Made by a program: the position numbers and the translations under genes. A DNA stretch of 64,000 nucleotides, taken from positions 3,100,001 through 3,164,000 of the forward strand of contig JAUPSS010000003.1 in NCBI GenBank assembly GCA_040285825.1, given 5' to 3'. The notes under the pieces are model-generated. The model saw nothing but the letters and a program-made list of their open reading frames with translations, did no database searches and was not told the origin of the DNA. Positions 43,319-54,995 of this stretch are shown here, one piece after another; positions within the stretch are counted from its first letter, which is position 1; each line of letters starts with the position of its first letter. The DNA is from Eukaryota sp. TZLM1-RC. Taxonomy: Eukaryota > Metamonada: BaSk clade.

Positions 43319-46300
43319 ATGACTACGGCAACACACGCTCCAATCGATGATTACACAACACTTCATATTAGTGCTATCCGCAAACTTTACACCTCCATCG
43401 CATCCCACAATGACGGTATTGTATCCACGTCTTTCATTCTGTCTTTATTAGAAAATTGTGGTATTCTTGAGGACGACCCACGGCTTGAGGATCTTTTCCC
43501 TTCTACTTCTTCGATCCTTTCTTTTGAAGAGTTTTCGCTTTTGCTAAGCAAATCCTACCTCATCCAAAGAGCTCTTGAGGGTAATCTCATTGTTTCCGAA
43601 TGGTCTATCTTTGCTGACACTATTTACAACATTTACACCAAAATTTCATCCATTGAGGGAGGTCAAGTAGCACAGTACATCCCTCAATTGAAAAGAGTAG
43701 ATCCAGAGCTTTTTGCTGTGACTGTTACTACCGTTGACGGTCAACAACTTCATTTAGGTGACAGTTTTGTTCCTTTTTCTGTACAGTCCTGTTCTAAACC
43801 TATCACTTACTGTATGGCCTTAGAGGAACATGGGGAGGAAGAAGTCCACCAACATGTCTCCCGTAATCCAAGTGGGAGAGGGTTTAATGAACTTGTTTTG
43901 GATTCAAAGAATAGACCTCATAATCCAATGTATGTGTGACAATTTTATCTTCTCATTCAAGGATCAATGCTGGAGCCATTGTTTGTGCTTCACTTATTGA
44001 ACCCTCAAAACCCTTGTACGAACGTTTCAGAACAGCTCTAGACACATGGAGCGCTCTTGCTGCAGATAGTAGGATCGGGTTTGACAATGCTACGTTCTTG
44101 AGTGAATTGGCTACTGCCGATCGTAACACAGTATTGGCCTATCTAATGAAAGAGCAGCAGGGCATTTTCCCCCCTAATGTTGACATAAACGATGTTTTAT
44201 CACTTTATTTCATGTTTTGTTCAATTCAGACCACATGTAGCCAAATGGGTCTTGTTGCTGCGACATTAGCAAACTCAGGAGTCTGTCCTCTAACCAGAAA
44301 GAGGGTATTCCAGCAGGATACCGTGAGAAACTGTCTTAGCTTAATGTTCTCTTCGGGTCTGTATGATTTCTCGGGTAGTTTTGCTTATCATGTAGCTTTA
44401 CCTGCAAAATCTTCCGTTTCTGGGGTTATAATGTTAGTCATCCCTGTTTGTGCAATTTTTATTCGCCTCATCTCAGGGTATAGCTGGTGTTTGTATTTGG
44501 TCTCCCCCACTTGATTCTATAGGAAATAGCGTGAAGGGGGTAGCATTTGCTTTAGAACTCTCTAAAAGTCTTCACCAGTGTTCTTTTGCCTCTAGGAATT
44601 CAGTTTCAGTACTTGATCCAAAGAAGTATGACCTGGCTGTTGACAGTCTTGAAGATTCACAAATAATGTTACTCTTTGCTAGCGCTATTGGTGATATCAA
44701 CAGAATTACTAAACTGATTGCTAGGGGTTGTAATGTCAACTTTCGCGATTACGATGGACGTACAGCACTTCACCTGGCTGTCTCTACCAACCAAAAGGAG
44801 GTCGTCGAATACCTTGTTAACCATGGCGCAGATCTGACTATCAAAGATCGTCATGGGAACAGTCCTGTACAGGATTGTGTCAATCTAGGACTCAGAGAAC
44901 TTAGCCACATTATGGGTGTGTCTAAACCTGAAACTGAACCCACTACTACCTTTATGGGCTCGCCCGTTGTTCAGAAGCTTCCTGATACCATTCTAGCAGA
45001 GTTGGAGTTTGAAGGTGAAGAAGAAACTCTACATACTGGTACAGCTTTCATTGAGGTTGATGAAACTGAGTCACACCGAACAACACCTCCGATCAACGGT
45101 TCTGACATTGAAAGTGAAAGCGTGGTCAGTGAAGAGAGACCTCCTGACAACCACATTGTCTCTATACCCTACTCTTTAGATTATTGCAATAAGGGGGTAG
45201 TAGCCAAGAAAGATCTCATAGAAGCTCTTGAATACGAAGGGATTCTTCCTCGGTTTGATCAACGGCTTTCAAGCTTGTTTAAAACTTTTTCTTCTGAAAT
45301 CAGCTATGATCAGATTGAAGAAGCTTGTACTGATACTCCTATTCTTCAACGGGCACTACAAGGGAATCTGGTTATTCCTGATTTCTCATTCACAATGATG
45401 AATTTCAATTCCATGTTTGAAAAAGTAAGAGATATGGATATTGCAAGTGCTCAGAATGCATCATACATTCCTGATCTGAAGAACCAAGATTCAAGCCTTT
45501 TTGGTATTTCTATATGTACTGTGCATGGACAACGTGCATTCTTTGGTGATTACAAGCACCCATTTACCCTACAACATTGCGTCAATCCATTCACATACTG
45601 TTTGGCAAGTGAGCAACTTGGTGAAACCGCATACCATAAGAAAGTTGGCTTGGAAAGTTCAGGCCTCCCTTCCGACCATTTATCGCTCGACCACGACGAT
45701 AAACCACACAATCCCTTTATTAACACAGGGTCACTGTTCTCTGCATCAGTTATTGAGAAGGGAAAATCACTAGCCGATAGGTACGACTTTGTGAGGAAAG
45801 TATGCTTTAGATCGATTGGATGTCCCAGAGGAAGACTAAAAGTTGATCATATCGGCTACTCCCTCACAACATATCTATCTGAAATGAGTTCTTCTGATCG
45901 TAACAATGCATTGCTTTACCTTATGCGGGAAAAGGGAGTGTTTGAACCAGATGAAGATCTTAATGAAGTTTTAAGGTTCTACTCAATGTTGTGCTCAATT
46001 GAGTTTAACACTGCTTCACTTTCTATTTTTGCTGCTGTTCTAGCCAACTCAGGTGTATGTCCATTTAGTGGGGAACAAGTTTTTAAATCCTCAACAGTCA
46101 GGAACTGTCTTGCACTTATGACTTCTACATCCATGTACGACTACTCAGGGGAGTTTCAGTTCAGCATCGGTTTACCTGGTTGTGCAGGAGCATCAGGGGC
46201 AGTGATGGTAATTGTTCCCAATTCATTTGGCATCGCATTATTCTCTCCACCCTTAAATGCTTCCAAGGTGTCCGCTAAAAGTATAGAATTTTGTAAGCTT

Positions 46301-46654
46301 TTACAGGAGAAATATTTGCTTCATACACTGGAGCTGTCTGCGCTCTCAACCAAGAAAAATCTACTTTTGTGGAAAGATACTAGGATTTACAAGAACTCTG
46401 CAATGCTTTTAACAGCTGCTTCAAACGGAGATATATCCGAACTTCGTAATCTTCTACGGCATTTGGATGTAAACCTAGCTGACTATGACGCTAGAACAGC
46501 CTTGCATGTATCTGTTGATAGTCAACAATATGAAATAGTTAAGCTACTCTTGGAGAATGGTGCTGACACTTCATTATGCGATCGTTGGGGTGATACACCC
46601 ATACAACTGGCTCTGAGATTGGGTGATGAAAAGATGATTTCTCTGTTGGGATAG
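43319..46654 (+). CDS. Tandem glutaminase with ankyrin repeats; second domain lacks Ser/Lys
   Basis: join(43319..43929, 43962..44445, 44477..46654), 1090 residues. Introns are 43930-43961 and 44446-44476. Each half has an EF-hand-like N-part, a beta-lactamase-fold glutaminase domain and ankyrin repeats, as in animal kidney-type glutaminase (glutamine to glutamate plus ammonia). Half 1 keeps 'QSCSKP' (Ser157, Lys160), 'NPMINAGA', 'ADRN', 'YDFSG'. Half 2 reads 'QHCVNP' (His732, Asn735) at the nucleophile and base, but keeps the Asn, Glu and Tyr sites ('FINTG', 'EMSSSDRN', 'YDYSG'). Half 2 is thus probably a regulatory or structural pseudoenzyme. Ankyrin repeats lie at about 430-505 and near the C-terminus. 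Start: first ATG; GTG codons upstream were not used. Confidence 0.93.
43930..43961 (+). other. Intron 1 of glutaminase (32 nt)
   Basis: GTATGT...TTCAAG. Removal joins 'HNPM' to 'INAGAI' and restores the glutaminase motif. Phase 2. Confidence 0.93.
44446..44476 (+). other. Intron 2 of glutaminase (31 nt)
   Basis: GTTTGT...CTCAG. Removal joins 'MLVIP' to 'GIAGVCIWSPPLD'. Phase 0. Confidence 0.93.
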
Positions 46655-47970
46655 ATTACCGTTTCAACTTATGTACATTGATGATAAAAATGAATTCAAA
46701 CCTTGTTTCAAAATTCACATGTCTATTAGCTGTTTCGTAATTAGTCAAACAAGTGCTTCAGTCTATGATTTTGACCTTCCGTTATACTCTAACCCACCTA
46801 TTAAAGGCACTGGGGCTATCTCATAAGCCCCCCCTGATTATAACATGAGGGGACTTCTATTAGGTAGGTTTCTGTCAGTCGACGGAAATTCAAATATTTC
46901 AATTTATTAAGACTCTGACTAAATACACCAGCTATTGCACCAGTCATTTAAATTATTAAGTCTGTTGCACCATTTTATCAATCTGTGCACCAGTAAAAAA
47001 ATGCACCAGTGTAATTCACAAAACACCATTTCTATCTGGTACATAACCCACCTTGTGCTTCTTCCTTCATCTAATGTTACAAAAAATGTTTACCTTGGGC
47101 CAAAGAGAAACTTCAAGAGTCGAAGCCATGTACAGTGTGCTCAAAAGATACATCAAAGTAACCAATCTTGACATCGTTGATTTCTCCGCCAGAGCAAAAG
47201 AATTATTTATGAATGTGGTTGAAGAACATCGTATTCAGCGAGAAAGAGATATTGACCTTGCAATAGTTTGCAACGACAGACAGTACCATTTTTTGGAACC
47301 TGTTGTGAACGAAATTCCTAATTCATAAATAAACTAATTCATAATTAGTTACTGATTCATGATGAGCTCAATCACTCTAAAGCACGTGGCAGACCGTTAG
47401 GTTAGACACCCTATTAAGAGACCAAGAGGTAGACCCAAGAAGAACCAGTAATGCAGTTTCTACCTAGATTGTCTACGCAATGCCATCTCGTTCATATTTA
47501 TAGTTTCCTTCACCTTAATAAACCTACTCTATTTTATTAAACATTCTCAACAGCTCGAAAAAAAATTTAAATAGTAAGTGGTTGAAACTAACGAAAAAAT
47601 TTGAATAACTGGTGCAATAGCTGGTGTATTTAGTCAGAGTCTTGATAAATACTGTTTAAAAAAATAAAAACTACTACTAATAATAATAATATAACTATAT
47701 TCCCACAGCAACCAACATTTCTTCTAACTCAGTTTCTTGATCGCTTAAGATTTGTTCATTTTCATATTTTCATATCAATTATATTTTCAAATCAAATGCG
47801 TAATTTAATCTTTCATGTTTCAATTTAATGTTTTGATAGACTGTTAATTTAAGAGTTAGCCCTATTTGGCTTATAATCGGGCGGGGGCTTCTTAATAGGT
47901 TAAAAGCCTCCCTGAAATTTAAGTGGGGGAAAGGCTTGCAATAGGTGGGGGGTTATAATAGGTGTTTTAG
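46655..47970. mobile_element. Nested TIR elements with inner MULE-like element
   Basis: Outer candidate: CACCTATTA at about 46797 and its complement TAATAGGTG at about 47955-47963, with matching G/C-rich inner parts (AAGCCCCC..GATTATAA on the left, TTATAATCGGGCGGGGGCTT on the right). Inner element: nearly perfect ~40-bp inverted repeats at about 46905-46945 and 47608-47648 (GACTCTGACTAAATAC... and complement, one mismatch). No convincing target duplication was found for either. Confidence 0.5.
47053..47328 (+). pseudogene. MULE-type transposase C-terminal fragment
   Basis: Within the inner TIR element a frame encodes 'LGQRETSRVEAMYSVLKRYI', close to the T-S/T-x-x-x-E-S/A-x-x-x-x-LK motif that follows the DDE core in Mutator-like and FAR1 proteins. 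Only about 80 residues are left, so the element is non-autonomous. Confidence 0.55.
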
Positions 47971-49199
47971 AGCATTTTAATAACAAATGTTGCAAAATAA
48001 TATAATGGAGAATTCTTTTAACAACAGCATGTTAGTCAAGAAATGATGATAATAAAGTCACAATGAAGGGTTTCCAAATCTCAATAGACACCAAGAAACA
48101 TGATCAATGAAGTAATTGGTATTTGTTGGTCAGTTTCAGATGGCTCAGAAGTCACACAATTTGCCTAGTGCCATTTAGGTTCAGTGGTTGTCTCAAATAG
48201 ATCCAAATCATTCACTCTTTAAATTACGGTTTACCTAACTATTTAAACTACTAACTAAATTCACTCTTTAAATTACGGTTATATGTGAAAAAGTTACAGC
48301 AATATGATGGTAAATTGTATGAAAGTTTAGATTGTATGAAAGTTTGTATTGCGAAATTAGACTCGGCTTGGCCAAAAAAAGAAAATTTCGCTTTCTCAAA
48401 TTTTGTAGGGACATTCGTTATAGTACGGCTGATGTTTCAGTTACTCATGTTTGTTCATATTTATTACATTTATTTTTATTGCTACATATTCACTGGTAAA
48501 TGAACAAATCTATAACCATTACGACAATAGAATGAGACCTTTACTGTGGTATTTTTATTATAATTTTCATATAATGTCATATCATTCAAAGTTTATCTCA
48601 ATAATGAAAGAAAAAAATGTAGTGTTCTATACCTATCCTATACTCAAAAGCTTCAATTTCGTGTACTTCAAACCTGCTTTCAGGACCCACGATATCCAAC
48701 AGCTCCCAAATTGTCAATCAAAGCTTAGATTATGAGGTAAGACTTGACTTAGTCAAAACTGAAAATCCCTCTTTTGGAAATTTTTTAAAGGACATTCGTA
48801 ATAGTTCTGCTGCTGCTTTAGTTACTCAAATTCCTTCTGTTGATGGACTTCTTTTAAAAAACAATGAATGGCTTTTAAACATTGTTTTCGTTGTTTTCTA
48901 TGGCCAAACAATTTGCCCCATCAATTAACATGTAAATCAGGTAAACCTTTTTTGTTTACTCATCTTTTGAACTGTATGCATTTTATTAGATTTTGAAGTG
49001 AAGTACATAATAATGGCAGGCACCAAAATTCAGTCATGTGCAAAGCATATCGAGTAGATTCCTTTTTAGAACCAAAAGCTAAATTAATTTTTAGCTAAAT
49101 TAATTGTTGAAGACCCCAACATTGAATAGTACGCGTTACAATAGAGCATCTATGGGTGTCATCAGAAGGGATTAAAGTGTTTCTAGCGTAAGTGGAAGC
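47971..49199 (+). pseudogene. RLE-B remnant in otherwise unassigned DNA
   Basis: 48735-49120 (+) reads in pieces like the RLE-B middle and finger region ('ENPSFGNFLKDIRNSSAAALVTQIPSV', 'DGLLL', 'LLNCMHFI', 'DSFLEPKA'); 48360-48450 repeats part of it. 47971-48280 shows nothing I recognise. Confidence 0.5.
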
Positions 49200-51300
49200 T
49201 TCAAATTCAGTTGTCTGTCAACACACAGCCAAACAACTAAAAATCTACATCCTCAAAGAATGACCCTTGTTTAACAACAGAACAAGCGTTAATAACAAAA
49301 ATGAGATTATATTTGATTCCAATTGACCAACTTTTCATAAAAGAAGACAGTATTTGTTCGAATTCGCGAAGCTCAGCTTCAATTTTTTCATATTTAACTT
49401 GTAGTTCTGATGGTATTAGAGACACTGTTTTTAATGAGGCAAGAGATGTAAAAATTACGTGAATCAAAGAGCCTCTGCTGAGAGCAATGCTGTCGTTGAG
49501 TAGTTTTGGTTCTGATGATAGAGGTGATGTATACTGTGATTGGATCGATAACTCTGAAGCTGTTGTTGAATTTGTCTCCTGTACTGTTGCAAACTGTTGT
49601 ATTGTTTTTGCAGAATTTTCAATGAATTAAGAACAAAATTTTTGGCTAATTTGCTTGACATTGATTCTTCTTATTTTCGCAGTCATATTTTTTGTAGCAC
49701 AGAATTGGCAGGCCTGGATTTTCACAAATCAAAATATTTGTGTAAAGTTGCATGTATCGGTGGAGGCAAAAATTTCGTTTTTGAATTTTTGAAACGTTTT
49801 CCTGAAAACCAACATTTAATAGAATGTTGTGTTAGTGACTATTTAGTGTCCTTGCAGAATGAAATTGAATGCATCTCTCCTCACATATGGTCCAATTGCT
49901 TTCCTGCTGATATTCAAGAAATTCCACCCATGAGTTTGATTTCCTTGAAATTTGCATAGGCTAAATTGCAGAAAAAGATATTAAAAGTTTTTGAAAACTT
50001 GGATTTCACTGTTCGTCTTAGCTTGGCTAAAGAAAAAAATCCCGTTTTTGCAAACTTTTTAATTGATCTTAAGGAAAGTAGCTCAAGTTGTCTCATTTCC
50101 CAGATTCCAAATGTATATGGATTATTATTAAATGATTATCAATGGACAACTGCCTTCAGGATGAGGTGTTTTCTGTGGCCATGTAGTGTGCCAAATGATT
50201 TGATTTGTCGTTGTGGTCAGCTCATCAATCTGAATCATGTATTTAATTGCAAATTTAATATTACATATCGCTCAGTTGTTCACGATGCTGTTAGAGACCA
50301 ACTATATGCTATGTGCAAAAGTCTTCACATTGAAGCTTTTGTTGAACCACTTGTGCGAATGTTGTCATCTGAAAATGAAGACGAAAATACTTTTGGGAAA
50401 CGCCGTGCTGATTTAATTACCCCTGGGTCTGATGGTGTGATCAATGTTGTTGATGTTGTCACTGTTGATTTTTGTAAGGACTCAGCAATTGCTTTTGCTA
50501 AAAAGGATGAAACTCCACTTTGCTTTGCTGAAAAGAGCAAAATCAAAAAGTACAATGAACCCTTATCTCAGCTAGGATGTGTTGAGCATGTCAAGTATCA
50601 GCTGGTTCTTTTTGGTAACAGTGGAATATCTGGCATTAAATTTCTCGAAGGTTTCAGAAGTTTAATAAAAGAAAGAGCAGGAAAAGAATTGAACTTCAGT
50701 TTCTGGCACAATAGAATTGTTTTTAGTATTCTTAAAGCAATTTCAGAAATGTTGACCAAAGCACTGTTACAATTAGGATTAGAGTATGAAAATCGCGCGC
50801 TTAAAAGCTTTGATGATGTTGATGCGTGTATTGAGGATACTGAGTTCTAGTTTTTTTGTTTAATGTTTTGTTAGCGTTGAAAATGAATTTCAATTGTAAA
50901 AAAAACTGTTGCAAATGATATTTTGGTTCAAAGAAGAAAACCTAATCCTGTAGATGCTCTTGAATTTAAAGCCAAAGAAAAACATAGAAAATATGACATA
51001 GATATCGAAGAAGCTAATGCTGATAGAAATAGACCCCTTGTTTTTATTGCTTTCCCATTTTCTATAAACGGAAGACCATCAGTAGAAGCAGGAACTTTTT
51101 TGAATGATTTCCAAAAAATAGTTCAACAAAAAACAATGAAAAGATTTGATATCTTTTTATGGCGCTCTCGAATTCAATTTGCCATTATTAATAGATTGGC
51201 TCGGTTTTTCAATCGAATTAGAGAAGCTTTAGCTAGACATCCAGCAGATCAAGATTTTGTAGAGGAAATTTTGGTTCACTGAATTTCGTCCCATTAGTTA
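49200..51300 (+). pseudogene. RLE-A copy interrupted by an RLE-B insertion
   Basis: Left part 49200-49593: 'ALITKMRLYL', 'DSICSNS', 'KEPLLRAML', 'DRGDVYCDWIDNSEAVVEFVS'. Right part 50905-51282: 'PVDALEFKAKEKHRKYDID', 'SRIQFAIINRL' and 'EALARHPADQDFVEEILV'. Joined at the 11-bp repeat they give a continuous RLE-A endonuclease region, apart from a stop near 49460. Confidence 0.85.
49594..50904 (+). mobile_element. RLE-B non-LTR element inserted in RLE-A, 11-bp TSD
   Basis: A 1311-bp 5'-truncated RLE-B copy ending in a short A run, flanked by perfect repeats ACTGTTGCAAA (49583-49593 and 50905-50915). The ORF 49966-50850 has the finger 'CRCG..LNHVFNCKFNITYRSVVHDAVRDQLY' in pieces, then the endonuclease pattern 'RRADLITPG', 'GVINVVDVVTVDF', 'KSKIKKY', and a C-terminal helical part 'NRIVFSILKAI'. 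This R-x-D...D...K-x-x-KY order is that of restriction-like endonucleases in early-branching non-LTR elements. The best defined copy of the group in the window. Confidence 0.9.
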
Positions 51301-51527
51301 TGAGTATATTTTGTGAAGTTCGCCTTGGCAACTGGAAGTTCATTAAATAATTTTTTTGACAAACAGCCACTTCTGTTTCAATGATCCTTGATTGTGACTA
51401 CGAGTGCGAACTTTATAGTTCACCATCTTTGACAACTAGCAGTTCTGAAACACATTAATTTCACCATTCGCACTGATATCCGACAGCCGATACCTCACAA
51501 GGACAATGATATACACCTTATTGAATC

Positions 51528-52311
51528 ATGTCCATTTTTGATCCTTATCGTGAAAAGGACAATGGGATCGTGCCACCATGGATCTTTATATTACAGGTTT
51601 GTCTTTTCTACATGTTGATTTCAGACCCTCAATCTAATTCAACTTATCGTCTTTGGGGGTGTTATTGCTGGCAACACTTACATTGCGATATCACTCATCA
51701 CATTACTAGCATCTGCTCATGCGGCTTATTATATCTTTATTGCAGTCAACTCGGTTGTGGTTATTCTGATGTACTACACACATTGGTATTTCTATTTTAA
51801 TGCAAGACGTTTCTGGAACACTTACGATTGGGATTTCTACCTAATAAGCCCTCTTTTGGTTAAAATACTGTTCTTCATTGGCTCCTTTCTTATTCCACTC
51901 CTAGTTTACCCTTTTCTAATCCTAGCCTCCATATTTGATGAAGTGACTTATCCCACGGCTAATGAAACATTTGCTACACTGTTTTTTGTAGGTAACTTGC
52001 CCCAAACATTCATTGTTACTACCATACTAACACGAGCTTACATCTATGGAACAGGAAGCAGGCGGTTGACAACTTATCTTTCAGTTGTGTGGAAGAACAT
52101 TTTAGCTTTCATATATGGAACTTTTCTTTTAATTTATGGAATCTTTACTTGGATATGGGATCTGGATGTGCAAGAGGAAGAAACGACTGAGTTTGTGATT
52201 GCTTCTATAGCCCAATATATTGTGTGGTTATCATTGTTTGCCTGGCATGCAACTTTCTTTGTAGAATTGAGTAGACTAGACGCTGACAAGAGGGGCAGAT
52301 TGAGGGATTAG
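51528..52311 (+). CDS. Multipass membrane protein, paralogue 1
   Basis: join(51528..51596, 51625..52311), 251 residues, one 28-nt intron (51597-51624). About six or seven hydrophobic segments. Conserved with the gene at 53969-54750: the N-terminus 'DPYREKDNGIVPPWI', the stretch 'FYFNARRFW..YDWDFY', 'GSRRLTTYLSV' and the C-terminal 'LSRLDADKRGRLRD'. I do not recognise the family. An integral membrane protein of unknown role. Confidence 0.82.
51597..51624 (+). other. Intron of membrane-protein paralogue 1 (28 nt)
   Basis: GTTTGT...TTTCAG, after codon 23, in the same position and phase as in the paralogue. Confidence 0.9.
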
Positions 52312-52589
52312 TAAGTTTAGCGAAACATTGTTAGTATCGATCAAGTTAAAATCAGTGTTTATCGCTATATATAATTATAGAAAAACATACAATTCTATGG
52401 GTTAAAACATTTCAATAGAAAACTTCTCTGCTAATTATTATGGATACAATTTAACTAGAATTTTTATTAGAGAACTTTTGTAAACAAAGAATATCATAAT
52501 AATCATACCTTCACTAATTCTTTCTTGAATTCCGGAATCTGATTTTTGGATCTCTAGAAAATTTGATAATTTCAATGAACATTGTCATT

Positions 52590-53110
52590 GAATAATCTTG
52601 GTTCTGATGATGGAGGTGATGTATACTGTGATTGGATTGAGAACTCTGAAACTGTTGTTGACTTTTTCTCCTGTAATGTTGCAAATGACACTTTGGTCCA
52701 AAGAAGAAAACTTAATCTTGTAAGTGCTCTGGATTTTAAAGCAAAAGAAAAACATTGAAAATATGACATATATATCGAAGAAGCTAATGTTGATAGAAAA
52801 AAACCACTTGTTTTTATTGCTTTCCCATTTTCGATAAACGGAAGACTATCAGTAGAACAGGAACTTTTTTGAATGATTTCCAAAAAATGGTTCAACGAAA
52901 AACAATGAAAAGATTTGATATCTTTTTATGGCGCTCTCGAATTCAATTTGCCATAATTAATAAATTACCTCGGTTTTTCAATCGAATCAGAGAAGCTTTA
53001 GCTAGACAGCAAGCAGATCAAGATTTTGTAGATGAAATCTTGGTTCAATGAATTTCGTCCCATTAGTTATGATTTTATTTTGTCAAGTGTGTAAGTTTAA
53101 TAAAAGTCAA
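52590..53110 (+). pseudogene. RLE-A 3' fragment
   Basis: Starts in the 'GDVYCDWIENSETVVDFFS' part, with a stop at 52757 and a frameshift near 52855, then an open C-terminus 'SRIQFAIINKLPRFFNRI..DFVDEILVQ' in pieces and a tail ending near 53110. Confidence 0.75.
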
Positions 53111-53214
53111 TTTTTGTAGAAAATTACAATAGTTTTTTTATTTTTTATATATATATTTATTTATTTCAATAAAAAACAAACTATACCACAAGGTTAAAAT
53201 TCTATATCTTCATT

Positions 53215-53770
53215 ATTGACTGGAGGTTTTTCTTTCATAAATGCGTCCAAGAGATAACAAAGCTGAAGATGATAAGACAACACCTTGGAAAATTGAAAAT
53301 ACAACTCTGTCTTGCCAAAAACTCTGGTCAAAAACCATTTTTCACAATTTCAACAAAATCATCCAGAAAAGATAAAACAAGAGGTCCAAGCATGCCATGA
53401 AGGGGAACTGCAAAAGGGCAGAGGACATAATGAGTATGCGATTCTGCATTCAAGGATAACAATTTTGCTTTATATTTGTCAATTTTGGCTTTTTCGGACA
53501 CAGTTAAGGGATCCTTACATTTTGAGTGAGCCATTGGTATAAAACAATCATTACACACATCAGTGGATCTCACATCCGTAATAATGGTAGTACCTTCAAG
53601 CATTAAATCACCTCTATTTCGACCAAACGAAATCAAAGTATCTTCATCAACCAAACGGGAAAGTAATGGTTCTAAATAGGAAACAATTCTATGTGAGTTT
53701 GACATACAATAGAGTTGATCTCTTGCTGCATCATGAACTTTTGATCGGAAAGTAATAGAATGTTTACAAT
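53215..53770 (-). pseudogene. RLE-B C-terminal fragment, minus strand
   Basis: Encodes 'NRGDLMLEGTTIITDVRSTDVC', 'SEKAKIDKYKAKL', 'FLDDFVEIVKN' and then, after a shift, the tail to about 53200. The G-D...D-V-R...K-x-x-KY order is the endonuclease motif of this group. It lies between the two convergent membrane-protein paralogues. Confidence 0.72.
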
Positions 53771-53968
53771 TGAATCAATGATTTGGAGAAATTTACAATA
53801 CTCAATTACAAAAACCTCAATCAAATCCTTTTATTCCAAATTTTTGAGGTCCGAATCAATATTGAAATAATGGATTGGATGTTTTGATAATAATAAGTGT
53901 ACAATGTACCCTTTATAACACTAAAAAATGTAGTAACAAACTCATCAAGATGGTGATAACACATCAAA

Positions 53969-54750
53969 CTATCTTAGTCGCCCTTCCTTATCAGCATCAA
54001 TTCTGCTTAATTCTTCAAAGAATGAAGCATGCCAAGCAAATAATGCTAACCAGAACAGCCACTGTGCTATAGAAGCAAGAACAAACTCAGTCATCTGATT
54101 CTCCTGATCATCCAAAGGCCAAACCCAAGTCATTATTAAATAGGTAATGAAGAAGACAGTGAAAACGATACCAAGAATAACTTTACACAACACAGATGGA
54201 TAAGTGGTAATTCTGGAACTTCCACTGTTCCATCTATAGACACGGAGAAGTAATAGGGTAGTGATGATGACTTGAAGTAGATTACCTGCGAAGAAAATAA
54301 TCAGAAATGCTTCATTAGTCGAACCATAATCAACCACATTCCATATAGACCATAGGATCAAGAAAGGGTAAAATAATAGAGGAATGATTAATTGAGATAA
54401 ACCAAACAAAATCTTGAAAAATGTGGAATTCCAAATGTAAAAATCCCAATCGTATCTATCCCAAAAACGTTTAGCATTGAAGTAAAAATACAAATGAGTA
54501 TACAACATCAGTAACACTACTATCGAATTCACTATGAGGAAGATCCAATAGGCAGCATAAGCAGAAGCTAACAATTGTATGAGAGAAATGGCAATAAACG
54601 CATTACGTACAGTTGTGCCAAAAATTATGGCTTGCAAAAGATTCAAAGTCTCAAGTTAAAGATTTGGGGAATTTGACATACTTGTAGAATTAGGATCCAA
54701 GGGGGAACGATGCCATTATCCTTATCTCGATATGAATCAAGCCACGACAT
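53969..54750 (-). CDS. Multipass membrane protein, paralogue 2
   Basis: complement(join(53969..54649, 54682..54750)), 249 residues with a 32-nt intron (54650-54681). The first exon reads 'MSWLDSYRDKDNGIVPPWIL' and has the same 69-base length as in the paralogue. Six or seven membrane segments, 'YDWDFYIWN', 'GSSRITTYPSV' and 'LSRIDADKEGRLR' match paralogue 1. The two genes face each other tail to tail, so an inverted duplication is likely. Function unknown. Confidence 0.83.
54650..54681 (-). other. Intron of membrane-protein paralogue 2 (32 nt)
   Basis: GTATGT...CTTGAG on the minus strand, at the same codon and phase as in paralogue 1. Confidence 0.9.
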
Positions 54751-54995
54751 AGCAACCTGTAAAAATTGCTGGATAAGTGAAGACAAGCTAAATAGGGGAA
54801 ATGATACCAGGTTTGTTTGCCAAGACCTTATTATTGTGATTCATAATAGCCTGTTACCATGAACTTATTTCTTATAGACCGTGCAGAAAATATCAATTCA
54901 ATTATGGTTTGTGGGAGTCTTGAAAAGTCTTCTGATCTTTGAACCTTTAACTAACATTACAAACAGGTACTTAATCTCATCTTCATCTACAAAAC

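Noticed and set aside
43319-46654. Two separate glutaminase genes
   Set aside because: No stop or new promoter-like gap lies between the halves; the third exon is open from the first domain through the second.
47440-47460. CRISPR array or other regular spaced repeats in the window
   Set aside because: No regularly spaced short direct repeats were seen anywhere.
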